A DNA stretch of 64,000 nucleotides from Epiperipatus broadwayi (GCA_028023455.1 JAQFVV010006203.1:10512876-10576875); one strand, 5' to 3'; positions 11,368 to 23,753 are shown, numbered from the stretch's first letter. Numbers and translations are program-made. The notes: generated from the sequence alone by a model not told the origin.

Positions 11368-11591
11368 GTAATATTTAAGCAGAAATTCTGAAGTTTTCAG
11401 ACATGAAAATGTCTTTTACTCTAGCTATTTAACTTAAATAGCTTTACCTTTATGGTTTTGGCTATGATGAATCTATTAATATATGGTAGATCTGAATTTG
11501 GTTCAGTTCCATATAGCTATTTAAGTGAGATAGCTGGAGTAAAAGACATTTTCATGTCTGAAAACTTTAGAGTTTCTGTTTAAATATTACT
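11368..11591. repeat. Inverted repeat, 76-bp arms
   Basis: Arms 11,368-11,443 and 11,516-11,591 are inverted copies at roughly 90% identity, including gaaaatgtcttttact on both. The spacer is 72 bases. Just upstream (about 11,265-11,320) is a gtttcgagtttatggctcac block with its own small hairpin ctcacctcagtgag. The element is probably a foldback transposon or a paired terminal repeat. No target duplication was established. Confidence 0.8.
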
Positions 11592-12619
11592 TATTAATTA
11601 TAATCTTTTTAATTTTTTAATTCTAGCAAAATACTAATAATCTTGATATTAAATAAATGTTATTTGAAAACTATAAATAAATATATTTAATATTTTAATT
11701 TAATTTGATATTCTCAGGAATAAAACTAAAATTATATAAAATAAATTTACCATTCATGGTACAATAAATTTATGATGTTTTGTATTTAATATTCTTTCTA
11801 TATAGATATTAGAAGTAATAATACTGCTAATTATTACTTTTTAATGTTCATAATATTTTTATAAATATGTGCATGTATAGGTATATATGTGTTATGTGTG
11901 CTTGTGTGAATATAATAATATATGTATAATGTATATATATAGATAATGTAAAAGATGTCTACATTTTTTTGCCTAGAGCATCAGATAACCTTGCATCAGT
12001 CCGTAATTATTTTTAATAATGTGCACTATTCAAAATATACTGAACTTTGAAATTTTCACTTCCCCTTATTAATGGAGATTAATATCAATGCATTTATTTA
12101 AAATGAAATACTATATACACATATGTATACTTACATCCATATACATATGTGTGTGTGTGTTGTTATTTTGTAGTTCTTTACACTTGAGAAATCTTGTAGC
12201 AGTGAAATCATTCATAGTGCTTTAGAGTTTTTTTTTTTGGCTAGTCTGGTTAAGTTGTAAATTTGAAATGATTTTGATTATTTAGTGGCTAATTAGTTTT
12301 ATGCTTTTAATGTTTATATAATTACGCACACATGTATATATATCACGAACTATTTAACAATTGGTGATGACAAAAACTTTTCTAAATGGCGCTCTATTAA
12401 CAAAATCTTAGGTGTATAAAATAAACTGATATGTTAAAATTATTGACATTGCAATGACTTCCAAATATCAAAAAATTTACTAATTTCTATCTGAATGATT
12501 ACTTGGCTTGTGATTATCATATTAAAATTTTTGGAGTTGATTGTTCCATGAATAGATAACTATACAAAGATGATCAGTAAAATGGCTATTTTGTTATAGA
12601 ATAAAATGAAGATGAAAAC
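11592..12619. other. Non-coding AT-rich DNA with short TG/TA runs
   Basis: No genes recognised. Short (TG)n and (TA)n runs occur near 11,890-11,945 and 12,140-12,160. Confidence 0.5.
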
Positions 12620-13750
12620 CCAGACAAACTATCATCAATCAACAACATGTGCAATTTGTTGAAGTACTCCTAAGGTGGCTGAATAAAAACATGTATGCAG
12701 TATTCAACCAACAATGGCCCTACATGCACAATGGTTGGCCCATGGGTCTGCCAATGAGTGGGATTGTAGCTAATGTTGTTCTTAATGAATACGAACAGAT
12801 CATCATACCCAGGCATTTAAGCAATGATTTGATACTATACACCTGCTATGTAGATGATATTTTTATGGCGGCATTGGAAGAGACCATGAAAGACATAATC
12901 ACAGAGTTAAAAAACTGCCTCAGGATTTACCATAAACATAGCACAAAAGGAAATCGGTGGCTATGTTAAATATTTAGACTTACAGGTGGGGATTGAGACT
13001 CAAGGTTTCTACCATAAAATGCTTATCAAACCTATTAACATAAAAGGCCACCTCTACCATCTGTCAAATACATCCAACATGTACAAACTGGCAGGCCTGA
13101 AAATATTTCTGAATAGAAACGCTAGATTGTGTAGCTTTGAAGCTGACAAAAAAAAATGAATATTGAAAGATTTAGGGATGTGTTAATAAAAGCCAGATAT
13201 AATAAAAGATCAATCAACAACATAATCAAAGGTTTTAAAGACTCTCCCAACCTTGCTGATAGGCAGAACAGAACCAGAATCTTGTTGCCATACATTAATA
13301 GCATACACACAAATCTACAAAAAAAATTTCACAATGATTTTTTAGCACATGTTATCAATCCCCTCCCAATTTCAATAGATGCATCAATAGCGTCAAAGAT
13401 CAACTCCCTCCAATATACACACAGCAAGCCATGTATAAAATAGCTTGCCCAGAAAAAAGTATCACGCTTCATATTATGGAGAGACCAAAGCCTCTGTTCA
13501 CACAAGATTGTCGCAACATAAGTATTCATACAATAAGGTGCTTGCAGACCCTTCACACCCTTGCATATTCACACAGCACAAAGCTACAACAGGCCACCCT
13601 TGCATCCCAGATAACTCTCACATGGTGTGCAATGAGAGACATGAGATGAGGAGAAAAATCAAAGAGGCCTACTTCATTAATTTGGACACTAACTCAATGA
13701 ATAAAAGAGACACATTTTATGCCATCTCTAAGAAATGGCAGACCTGATTT
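12620..13750 (+). mobile_element. Penelope-like element fragment: RT C-terminal half plus GIY-YIG domain
   Basis: The frame at 12,649-12,969 carries PLE reverse transcriptase motifs: PMGLPMSGIVANVVLNEYE, then CYVDDIF with the catalytic DD. After a frameshift comes KYLDLQVG (the PLE LDV box) and a KPINIKGHLYHLSNTSN region. Then LLPYINSIHTNLQKKF leads into the GIY-YIG domain at 13,431-13,747: YKIACPEK, ASYYGETK (the YIG box as YYG), HTRLSQHK and the H-x-A-x-TGH region. At least three frameshifts and a stop break it. The N-terminal third is absent. The GIY-YIG domain closely resembles the fragment at 29,048-29,640, so both belong to one subfamily, distinct from the PLE at 40,599-43,210. Confidence 0.85.
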
Positions 13751-15700
13751 GCATAATTTTACATCATTTGAATTAAACAATCAGCATAGTTTTGAAAGTG
13801 AATGCCCATTTCTTTGAAAGCACTTGCTACAGTAAAGTAAATAAATTGAAATTGTCAAAGCATTACAATTAAGTGTGGAGATATTATCACAAAATATCAG
13901 AACATTACATATATATACTGCACACATTTAATAGTTTAATAGTCTCGACACTTTGCTATTAGCAAGTTCTATGAGTAGTGACTTCTTCTTTAAAGTTTCT
14001 CTATAATGAATTGATTCTTGCAATAGACTACTTAAAGGTAGTTTTTATCAATTATTTAAATTTATAATCACAAAATGAAGATAAATAAAACTAAAAAGGT
14101 TATACAATAACAAATATTATTTTTAAAAAAACTTGTTTTGGCAACATTTCATTATTCTCATCAGTGTGAATTATTTATTATTATAAATGTTCATAATATT
14201 ATATATATGTTTATTGCATTGAAGATAAATTAGACAGTTATAGAGAGGAGACAAACAAAGCACAGGGCAATTATCTTTATTATCAATGAAGTCTCTTTCT
14301 TTATAACTCTCAGTTTGTGACAGATCTATCAAAATTGTTGGCAATTCTTGAAAGAAAGTGGAAAAAAGATTTGGATAAGATTTATACAAATATTATGAGT
14401 TGGTTAAAAAGCTTGAATTTAAATTACCAAAGTTTTTATACCATAAATCTCCAGCCTTGCAAACTACACCACATAGTAAAATACCATAAATAGCAAGTAG
14501 TCAGATAATAAATTGTAAAAAGATAATATATTAGCCATGTGATGCAATTTATAACTGTAGGAGAGTCCTAGTATAAAAATTGTAGGATTTTTATATTTAA
14601 GATTTTAAATCAATTTATAATATTTGAATAAATCTTACCATATCTTAGCTTCCCTTTGCTCTCTTTGCTGGAAGCTTTCCAAACATTTTTTAAATTAATA
14701 ATCCATTTTCAGGGGCATCATATTTTAAACAATATGGCTGTGCTTTTTTTTTTTTTTAAAGAAGATTATCATATTAAATATTTCATTTAATTTTTTTAAA
14801 AAGATGATTGTAAAAATACAATGAATTATACAAAACTACAAATAATTGTAATTAAGTAACATTTAACATAACTATAATAAACAAAATAAAAAACAATGAA
14901 AAAATACTCACTTCAAACATGTTTGAGATTACACCACCATTATCTTAGTTTGCACTTAAGATTTCATATCATGCCCATTAGCACACACTCTTCATGCTGG
15001 CACTATTCCATAATTTTGAAAATACTTCACTGCATCTTCTTCCATCACTGGTAGATTCCAAATTTCAATTATTTTTGCAAAAAGTTAGGAAAAATAATTA
15101 ACCAATAGGTTGAATTAAAATGCTATGGTAAACATAAAAATATCATGCCAAAAAAAAAAAAAGTCATTTAATGTCATGAATGGCATTTATAAAAAAAAAA
15201 TTATTTGTTAAAGTTAAAGTGAATTTATATTCTATTTCTTAATATTTTTTAAACATAACAAGTAGCACATGTTCAATAAAATAATTTTGAGGAAAAAAAA
15301 CAAATACTTCCACACCCCTGAAAATGGATAATCAACCAAAAATGTCCAGCAAAGAGAATGAAGGAATTATATATAATTTACCTTTTTATTCTATTTCATC
15401 TGAGAAATAATAAATAGTGACAAAACTAATCTATTTCTCTTTATATTCTGTGTTTTTAATAATAAATATTACCATTATGTTTTGTTTATTTATTTTGAAA
15501 GTTTATATAATTAATATATATATATCCTCTTTTTATATGTGGATGTATTATTTGTGATTGACTCAATAGTTATTTTCCAAATAATTTATTGAGTTTAAAA
15601 TGACAAGTTGTAAATGTGTTCAAATTTTCTAATCTGTTACTAAAGATTTATAGTGAGTGAATGATAAGCTATTAATTAATCACTGGATATTTGAAATTTA
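13751..15700. other. Non-coding AT-rich DNA
   Basis: No protein or RNA gene recognised on either strand. Homopolymer A/T runs are frequent. Confidence 0.5.
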
Positions 15701-16310
15701 GGATTTGAGCTTTTCAACAGTAATGTATATTCAGAGCCAATCAGAGGAGGACAGAAGGGGCCGCTTCCCCAGGCCTTGCAATATTAGGGACCTCAACATA
15801 GCAACTCAATATGTTAAACAAAAATTTAGGAGAAGGCAAAGCGATGTCACAGCATGTAGAATGGCTTTAATTTTACAGATAAATTCCCCCAAAAAATATC
15901 TGATAAAAACTTTTCCAAGCAGGCCTACCATAAGTGGAAAAGGTATGCCAGTTTAGGGATGAGGTGCCAATTTGATGACTGTGATGGAAATGACTGCAGT
16001 GCTCGACAACCGACAGAACTAATAGTCTCAACCCCCTGTCAGTCAGTTCTGTGCTAACAGTGTTTTACAATACTAACAGTGCTAAAGTGAATCTACCCTA
16101 TCAAAGTGCTATCTGGATCTGATCTGCTTGCTCGTTTCTGTGACTCGTAACTAACTGCTCCCGAAGTCCTGATTTCGGTCCTGTCAATAAAAACTCTTAT
16201 TATTCTATCTCTCTTCCCTCACATTCTTATTTTAAATTTTGAAGGGCCTCTAAAATATTAGTTGCCCCAGACCTCACATTTTCTTCTGAAAGACCCTGAT
16301 ATTCATCATT
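15701..16310. mobile_element. Unclassified transposon remnant, possible hAT termini
   Basis: A GC-richer block starts with a frame at 15,705-15,956 that I cannot assign. Two blocks, aggggccgcttccccaggcc...ttagggacctc (15,757-15,797) and agggcctctaaaata...gttgccccagacc (16,242-16,280), resemble terminal regions of ZMYM1-type hAT elements (GGGGCC...CCCCAG...TAGGGAC). A similar block lies at 35,882-35,933. Between them an AATAAA at 16,185-16,190 is followed by a pyrimidine-rich stretch, which could instead be the end of an LTR. The classification is tentative. Confidence 0.3.
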
Positions 16311-17080
16311 TTATTAAGATTAAAATACAATAGTTAGTACCTAAGGAGGGGTACATGGCAGTTGGTCCTGTATTGTAAATGGGACTCCAAGTATAGTAGT
16401 GTAATTAGAATTTCAATGTCTTACTGCAAACTTTGTTGTAGATCTCCTCAAAAGAAAAGAAAAAAAATAGATTAAAAAAAATAATGAAATTGAATTTAAA
16501 AAAAACTTTGATGACTTGAGATTATGAGACAGTTAAATGACTGTTTCGGAGGAGTTTGGACAAATGTGTAAAAAGGTAATTTAATATTTAAAAAAATAAT
16601 TCGTATTAGCTTAGTAGCAGAAAAATGTCTAAATAAAATATTTAAAAAAAATTTTGGAACATTTTAATGGACATAACATCCTATCATCTTCTTTCCATTC
16701 ACTCACATACCCTTCTTTTTATTCAAAAATTATTTAAGTCTTTGTACAAGTATTTTTTTTAACACATAAAATTTCCTCACAATATGACAAAAAGAAATAA
16801 TAATTTGTCCTTCTTTTTAACCTCTCCCCCCTCCAAATATAGAAAGGATTCCCTCATGACAACTTTTTTATTTTTTTGTTGCAAAAATTTGGTAAATAAT
16901 TTCTTTATATATTTAAATTATATTTGCTATACTGTATTTTAAATGGTTTAATTTAAGAAAGTAATTATTTTCATGATATCTACAAACTGATTTTTTATTC
17001 AAGTTACTGATAAATAAAATAAAACGAAAACTTAATAATTAAATAGTTATGAGTGATTGTAGTGAATATAAATTAATTGC
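16311..17080. other. Non-coding AT-rich DNA
   Basis: No features recognised apart from poly-A/T tracts. Confidence 0.5.
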
Positions 17081-18310
17081 ATGGTGGTCTCCAGTCCAGT
17101 TACTTTAATCCAGCCTCATCATATTCGCAGATTTTCTTATTTCATCCTTTCATTTCACATGTTGTTTCTTTCTCCAGTGTCAACAATCTCTTGGGATCCA
17201 GTTTGTGACTTCTACTATTATCTTTTCTTCTTAATTATTTTAATCATATCAATAATAAATATTGGTTACTCCCAAAATACATCTTTCCATACTTCATTAT
17301 ATGATCTGAAGCATCTGCATTGTTCTTCTGCTAAGCATCCTAATTTCTGATCCATATGTAAGAATTGGTAAAGACATCTGTTAAAAACCCTCCTTTTCAA
17401 TAACATAGCAATTTACCAAATCCACCACTTCCTTTATTTTGCTGTAATGACTTATATAAATGCAATTTATCCACTACTTTGAACACTTTTTAGGAAAAAA
17501 CCTTTTATTGTACCTATATGCATTCACAATCTTACATTTTAACTGTCCTGCAGTCTTCTTCAGAGCTATAATATAATTAACATTATTTATATAGTTGTAT
17601 TTTGTTTTATTTATTATATCATAGCTCTAAAGAAGACTGCAGGACAGCCAAAATGTAAGATTGTGTATACATATAGGTACAATAAAAGGTTTTTACTAAA
17701 AAGTGTTCACCATTTGTTAATATTAAATTATTTCTATCAAAAATACTCATCCAAATTTAATTCTCTGATTAATTTAATCCATTATATTTCTATCAATATT
17801 AAAAATCTGATCAAGGTATTTTAATTTCTTAGAATTTATGATAATCTATCTTTATTTTATTCTTTTGAGAAAATCCCTTGAACATTTCTTTAGTTTACTT
17901 TTTTTTTTTTTTAGCATTTTTCTTTAATTGTACTTTTTTTTTTTACTTGATAAGTTTTGCAACATTTTGTAAAGTTTTGAAGCATTGTGTGCCCAAATAA
18001 TCATATTATCGCAAAATTAATATGATGTAAATAAGATCTATATATTTTCATTTCCTCATTTCATATTTTAAGTAATAAAATATTTTTATACACCCTTATC
18101 CTTGTTAATCTTAGTGTCACTTCATAATCTCATCACTACCTTTGTATTTCAATAAATATTTTTTAGAATATGACAATATCCTGGATCTACATTTATGATC
18201 TAAAACATTAATCATTGTAGAAATGCTTTCTCATAATCTACAAATCCCAAACCATAATGATATCCCATACTTGTCTATCTTATAAATAAACTCAATATTG
18301 GTTCTACCAA
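17081..18310 (-). mobile_element. RTE-type LINE copy 2, 3' half (interrupted)
   Basis: This segment aligns by eye with 36,290-37,330 of the better preserved RTE at 36,230-39,150, same strand. The region of ttatttcatcc.tt and caatctcttggaatcca (17,140-17,200) matches 36,355-36,415. The region tttctcataatctacaaatcc (about 18,226-18,248) matches 37,272-37,292. It covers the C-terminus and palm of the reverse transcriptase. A palindromic insert at 17,481-17,708 interrupts it. Homology stops near 18,310 and resumes at 22,105, so about 3.8 kb has been inserted into this copy. Confidence 0.8.
17481..17708. repeat. Inverted repeat inserted in RTE copy 2
   Basis: Arms 17,481-17,576 and 17,613-17,708 are inverted, about 90% identical, and start gaacacttttt / end aaaaagtgttc. 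Each contains agtcttcttcagagct or its complement, a ctgaagaag motif often seen near PLE termini. It lies inside RTE homology and is absent from the 36-39 kb copy, so it inserted later. It is probably a PLE-derived or foldback element. No clear target duplication was seen. Confidence 0.75.
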
Positions 18311-18366
18311 TGTGAGATATGCATATAATAACCACAAAGATGATCAAATAACCAAAATTTCATGTG

Positions 18367-18576
18367 TTTTCCTGAAGGTTTGTGATGATGGGTTTTAGTT
18401 GTATTTTTATATTGGACTATTTCCATCATCTAATATGAGTATTGAATGTCTTTACAAGATGTGCTATTACTAACAGTTGAATGTATTTGGAATATTTAAA
18501 TAAAGTTAAATTTTTCTAAAGACATTCAATACTCATATTAGATGATGGAAATAGTATATAAACATACAACAAAAAC
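18367..18576. mobile_element. Internally deleted PLE: inverted terminal pair with target duplication
   Basis: The left part (ttttcctgaaggtttgtgat, then tggactatttccatcatcta, gagtattgaatgtcttta) matches the left end of the PLE at 40,599. The right part (ctaaagacattcaatactca...gatgatggaaatagt...acatacaac) is its inverse and matches that PLE's right end. No coding sequence lies between. Flanks carry TTCATGTG at 18,359-18,366 and 18,577-18,584, a probable 8-bp target duplication (12 of 13 bases if extended). The left end carries the same extra ~36-base extension as the full element. Confidence 0.75.
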
Positions 18577-18584
18577 TTCATGTG

Positions 18585-19414
18585 CTAAAATTTCTTCTTC
18601 AGTTGTTTATAAACTGAATGTCATGTTGACACTAATTCCAAAATAAGTTCGCTAAATGGAAAATTATATTTACCATATGCAGCAGGTAAAATGAAACTTG
18701 AAATTTATTCTAAAAATGGAGAATTAAAGAATTCCAGACAGAGCAGACAGATAGTCAATTGCCTATATTCTTTTTTACAACTATTTAAAGTTATTAAAGT
18801 TAAAGGTATCATTAATAATTCCAAAATTGTCCCTGAAATTGAAGTAGATGTAGCAACTGAAATTTCTAATGAAAAAGAAATTTTAGTATCCACAAGCTTA
18901 CAATGCTTCATATAATCTTTCCTAATAAGAAAGAAAAATATTTTTATTAAAATTTGTACAGTCTTGTTCAAATGTCTAACATAAAAATCAATTGCTGTAA
19001 AACCTTCTAAAATTCATAAAGGTACTGCTATTAGTCTATTGCCATCTGTAATAATTGGCAAATACCTAAGACAACAATCTAATAATTTTTTAATATGAAA
19101 TTCCCAGACATTATTACCTTGCAAAATCCATTTGACCATTTCTTGTTGGAGTTTTAATAACTTTTGGCATAACCAAAGCAATTTTTGGGTAATTAAATTA
19201 CTATCACAAAAAAATATTATAAATCTCAAAAGATGAGTAACTTGTGATGGATGATGAATAAGTTCTTTAAAACTTTGCAATTGCAAATTATCAAATAAGT
19301 GCCAACAAATATATTTTTGTTTATTTCTAGCTGATGCACTTCTAATAAATGTTTGGATATTAATTGCGCCAGTAGTTAGTTTACAAATTTCATTATGGTT
19401 TTGCTTTTCTTGCA
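18585..19414. other. Unidentified segment with open frames on both strands
   Basis: Plus-strand frame 18,691-18,915 (74 codons) and minus-strand frames 18,705-18,971 (88 codons) and 19,014-19,415 (133 codons) are open. The 133-codon minus frame has a varied, helix-like composition (for example ELIHHPSQVTHLLRFIIFF and VKWILQGNNVWEFHIKKLL) and looks more protein-like than chance AT-rich frames. I do not recognise it. It ends exactly where DEPDC5 homology begins on the other strand at ~19,418. It may be a second retrocopied or inverted cDNA piece, but this is inference. Confidence 0.35.
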
Positions 19415-22090
19415 ATGCTCTTTGTTGCTTCCAGAGTTACTTCTGAAGATACAAGAATTATATTCAGATCATTAACTGCTATGGGCAAATGTTTTTATCA
19501 AATGAGCTATGAAATGTGGCAGTTTGATACCAATGGTGAATTATACTTTGAAAAGACTGTTCGTGGATTCTTAACTGAACTATTTAATAAATGGAAAGAA
19601 AAAAGGATTAACCATGATGTCACAATTGTTTTATTTTCATAAACTTTTTATGAAACCCAATAAATAGATAAATTTTCATTGTTGATGAGGAATGCCTTCA
19701 ACAAGATCAGTTGCTTTGCTTTTATGAAAATATGATGACTGGACTTCTATTTTAATGATATTAAAAAAAACTTTTAATGATGATCTAAATCCAGTTTTAT
19801 TATATTATGATAGACCTGGAGTTCACACTCCCGAAGGATATAATTTTACTGCTATACAAGGAAATTTTTTAGAAATTTTAAACATGTCTTTAAATGTTTT
19901 TGAAAAGCATTATGTAGATTGAAATTTTGAAAGAACATATCAATTATCTATTGTTATCACTCATGGACCAAAAGAATTTGAAGTAGATAGAGGGTTAACA
20001 AATATTACAAAATAAAGAACTATAAATAATGGAATTAATAAGTTTAGTTTGTCTTGGAGAATAACGTCTTCGTACTGTTCCATTGTTTAAATTTCATAAC
20101 AAATGTAAACCAGATTACTATGCTATAGGAGATTATTACAATATTACACACTAAATTAATTATAGTTTTTTTTTACATCAAGGAATGAGATAAGATGCAA
20201 CAGAGTTAGCTTTGTCTCTCATATTAAAATTCCATTAAGGAAAGCAAAAGTATTCAATGATATGGACAAATGAAATGGTTTTGTTCGAAAATCATTCAAA
20301 AAACTACCTAAAATGGTAACTTGTTCAGCTTGGTAGATTATGAAAAAAATGTGACAAAGTTTTTTAAATATCTGATCTATACTAGTTAGACAAGCTAGTC
20401 AAACAAACTGTTTGGAATACATTCATGCATGCCCTGAGAGAATACTAAGTTGTCAGGTAGGTAGGTGTTTTCCTATTATTGATTTTTTTCTCTGCAAAGA
20501 ATTGTTATCTGAACATGTAAGTCATTCTCCTACTATTTGAATTCCACAAAAATTTACAACAGAATTTAATTTAACATGTTCATCTTTAGGAAATGCTGAT
20601 TTAAAGGCCAGAAATAATGTTTTTTTTAATTCTAAAGACATTTTACATTTGGAGGATTATCATTTGCAAAGGACTATTGTTTGTAATGCTGGAACATCTT
20701 TAGATAACTTCAGAAAAGCTCCCTTAATGAAATGTAGACCTAATTCAACATTAATCAATTCTTTTTCACCTTCATATATGCCAATTAAATTAACATCAAA
20801 CTATAGTCAATGTGTACATGCATTTTCATTAGATCATTATGGTACAGCACTGGCAAAACACCACTATAAAGGTTTAGGATGTAATAATATATGAGGGCAG
20901 AGCAATTCTTATGCTTTTCCAACACAGGAAGCTATTCAAAATGCACATTTAGCTCCTGAAACTTGTAAGCAATGGATTGCTCTGCCATATCAGAATAGTA
21001 TAGAGACAATTGCACAAGTTCAAAGTCATTAGAATTGGATAACAGAAATTCTCCAGTGACATTTTCCCCTGAATAACCAGAGTGAATCCAATATTAATAG
21101 TTTAATTACAAACTTTGAATTGGATGCATATAAAAATTTGAGATCAAAACGTCAGTCTTCATTGAGACATTTTAATAAAACTTTGACTTGGGTATGAGAA
21201 GTAACAGATGAAAAAGAATGGACTCCAACATTGACTACAGATGTTGATTGGTAATCTTTAACATTGCCTGCATGTTTACCTTATTATTACAGATTACTTT
21301 CCAGATAAAACAAATTTACAAAATGATTATTTAGTTTCAGATTACTGCCTTTTGCCAGATGTGAATAATTATTGTCCTAATGAAATAAAAACTGATGATT
21401 TAGATAATATTTACCTTCTGTGAACTTCTGAAGTTTTTAAAGAACTTATAGGACAAAGATTGCAGCACGGTTTTCAATTAATAGTTTTGCCTAAAGTTAT
21501 TACTTCATCTTCAGTTCCTATCAATTCAAGTCTCCAATATACATCACTAATTAAAGCACCTTCAAAAACTGAACAAACAGAAGAACACTACTTAGCATTG
21601 GAAGAATCTTCCTAAAATTGCTTTAAATGGCATACTATTCCAGTAACAAGATGTTCACCCCAGACATCCATATCCTATTGTGCACATTAATTATCATTAT
21701 ACATTTCAGGCTCTAAATAGTGATTGCTATGAGATTTTTTAGATACATTTGAGCCATGAGAAGTTAAAAATTATAATTCCATTTAGATCACTATTTCTGT
21801 ACTCATGGTGAATGTGAATATTCACTCAAAGACTTTCTAAATTATTGGTGAATTCGTCTTTTTATATTTCTGTGTATTAATATTGGTATAATGTGTATGC
21901 AAGAAAGTGGTGAACATTTTGATTTGTATATAGAAAAATCTTCTGATGAAATTGAACAACTACAGAATGAATTTAATTGTTTTACAGAATAATTAATCAC
22001 ATTAAATGTCCAGCTATTAACCAGAAGCAGAAACAAGAAATCAATGCTTTTGAAGCTGAAAAATTAGTTGAATCTCTTGCTTCTGAAGAT
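19415..22090 (+). pseudogene. DEPDC5: Processed pseudogene of DEPDC5/Iml1 (GATOR1 subunit), truncated
   Basis: Plus-strand frames match animal DEPDC5/Iml1 in colinear order with no introns. They run [10 protein letters not shown]...[18 protein letters not shown] (19,430-19,560) and [17 protein letters not shown]; then GNFLEILNMSLNVFEKHYVD, VITHGPKEFEVDRGLTNITK, VPLFKFHNKCKPDYYAIGDYY, LINSFSPSYMPIKLTSN, TTDVDW.SLTLPACLP and LIGQRLQHGFQLIVLPK; and finally a LKDFLNYW.IRLF region near 21,820-21,860. In the host, this protein is a GATOR1 subunit that restrains mTORC1 on lysosomes. The match starts around residue 140 and stops around residue 900 of the ~1,600-residue protein, so the N-terminus, the DEP domain and the C-terminus are absent. 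More than ten stops and frameshifts make it non-functional. No poly(A) tail is seen because the 3' end is truncated. Confidence 0.85.
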
Positions 22091-22104
22091 TATGTTCTTG
22101 AAGC

Positions 22105-22800
22105 TTAAATCCAGCTTGTTCTTTTGACTGAATTCAAACTTTGTGTAAATTATTTGTAATTATCTTGATAAAGATCTCTGATAGAAGTGAAAGATTGATA
22201 AATCTGCAATTTCTAACATCTTCTTTGTTGCATTATTTCAATTATCTGGCACTTTTGTTTTATTTGAATATTTGATGGATTTGCCAATAATTCTTTTATT
22301 AACTTTGACTGCTACTTTTAAGATATCGATTATAACTTCATTTTTTGGAGATTTTCCTTTCTTCATAGATTTAATTGCATGACATTATTTCTTCATTTAA
22401 AATGCTTGATAATTCAGAGGTTTATTGGAGAGATTACTTAGTTTTTTGATTTTTATAATTGTATAATTCTTAGTAGAATTTTTTATATATATTGTGATGT
22501 TATCTACTTTTTAGTAATAGTTTCATCTTTTTTTTCTATTGCTGAAATAACATTCTTCCAATATCAATATGTTTTATACATCTGAGATTTTTATTCCCAT
22601 TTATAGTTTTCCTTGTTAATTCATAGCCGTATTTTCGTATATCATTATTTATTCTTTATAATCAGTTTATAGAATTCCAGATATTTAATTCGGTTCAATT
22701 CTTTATAAGGTATTATTTTAAAATGTTTTCATCCTTTTTTATATTATTTTTTCTCAGATAAAAATTGTTGTCCAAAGAGATCTATTAACATTATTATAAC
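22105..22800 (-). mobile_element. RTE-type LINE copy 2, 5' part (continuation across insertion)
   Basis: Homology to the RTE at 36,230-39,150 resumes with aaatccagcttgttcttttg at ~22,107, matching 37,378. It runs to about 22,720 (matching ~38,000), covering the N-terminal RT and the linker after the endonuclease. With 17,081-18,310 it forms one element interrupted by about 3.8 kb. Many substitutions and indels. The endonuclease part is not recognisable. Confidence 0.75.
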
Positions 22801-23753
22801 TTTAATAGTTCCCAAAGGAAACTTTTTTATACTGAAAATAAAAAAAAAAAAAAGCCCCAATACTGATTAAATGATTTCACAATAATTTCTGCATGAAAGG
22901 ATATAACTCAAATAATAAATTATAAAGAAGTATTCAATCTATTTATTATATCTAAAATCCAAATAATTATTTAATATATTATTATTTTTTTTATATTCTG
23001 TAAGTTTTTTTTATTATAGCTTTAATTTATTTTGTTTCATTTCTCCATATTTTTTTTAGTTTTATAATTTTTATTTTTGAATGTACATTTTTTTAAGATT
23101 TCTTTTATTAAATGCACCAATCAATCAATAGTATTCTGTCCCTTGGATAGAACCAGAGAGCTGTCACATCATCAATCCATCCATTTTTCCACTCTATTCT
23201 CTTCATTGTCCTGCTCTTCAATTCCACATAACTCTTCCCATTTTTATATCATCAAGCAATGTCTACAAGAGTTAAATAGATAATCTTTTCTATTATTATT
23301 GATTGCTCTTCCCAGTGCAATATTTTAAATAAGTAGAAAATTAGACTTTTGAAATAACTATCTCATTGCAAGTCAAAAATGTCTCCAGAAGTCCATTATG
23401 AAGAAAAGGTGAAGCTTGCTAATCATCAGGTGATATTTGATTTTCATTCTTATTGTAGACCCGTTTACCAGCTACTGTTATCTAGGTTAGCAACTACCTG
23501 AGCAAAAATTCCTAAAGCCTTTTAAGAATTTTATTTGATCTGAATTTAATCAGGTCATGGGATTATTAGGCAATATGCTATCTCTGCATGTAAAGCACTT
23601 TCTAAATAATTTTAGAGGGCATAGTTTTTAAGGTTTGCTCCAGTTACAAAATTGATTATACTAGCTCCATGTAGTACAAATATTTCGGATAACTTCTTGT
23701 TAAAGAAGAATTAGAAAAAAAATTCTGAATTGGTGAAAGATGAGTAAATGATC
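22801..23753. other. Non-coding AT-rich DNA
   Basis: No confident homology. A short frame at 23,077-23,283 (plus) and its antisense are slightly more complex in composition but unassigned. Confidence 0.45.

Noticed and set aside
18705-18971. N-terminal part of DEPDC5 on either strand
   Set aside because: Neither strand resembles the N-terminal region known for the family; left unidentified.
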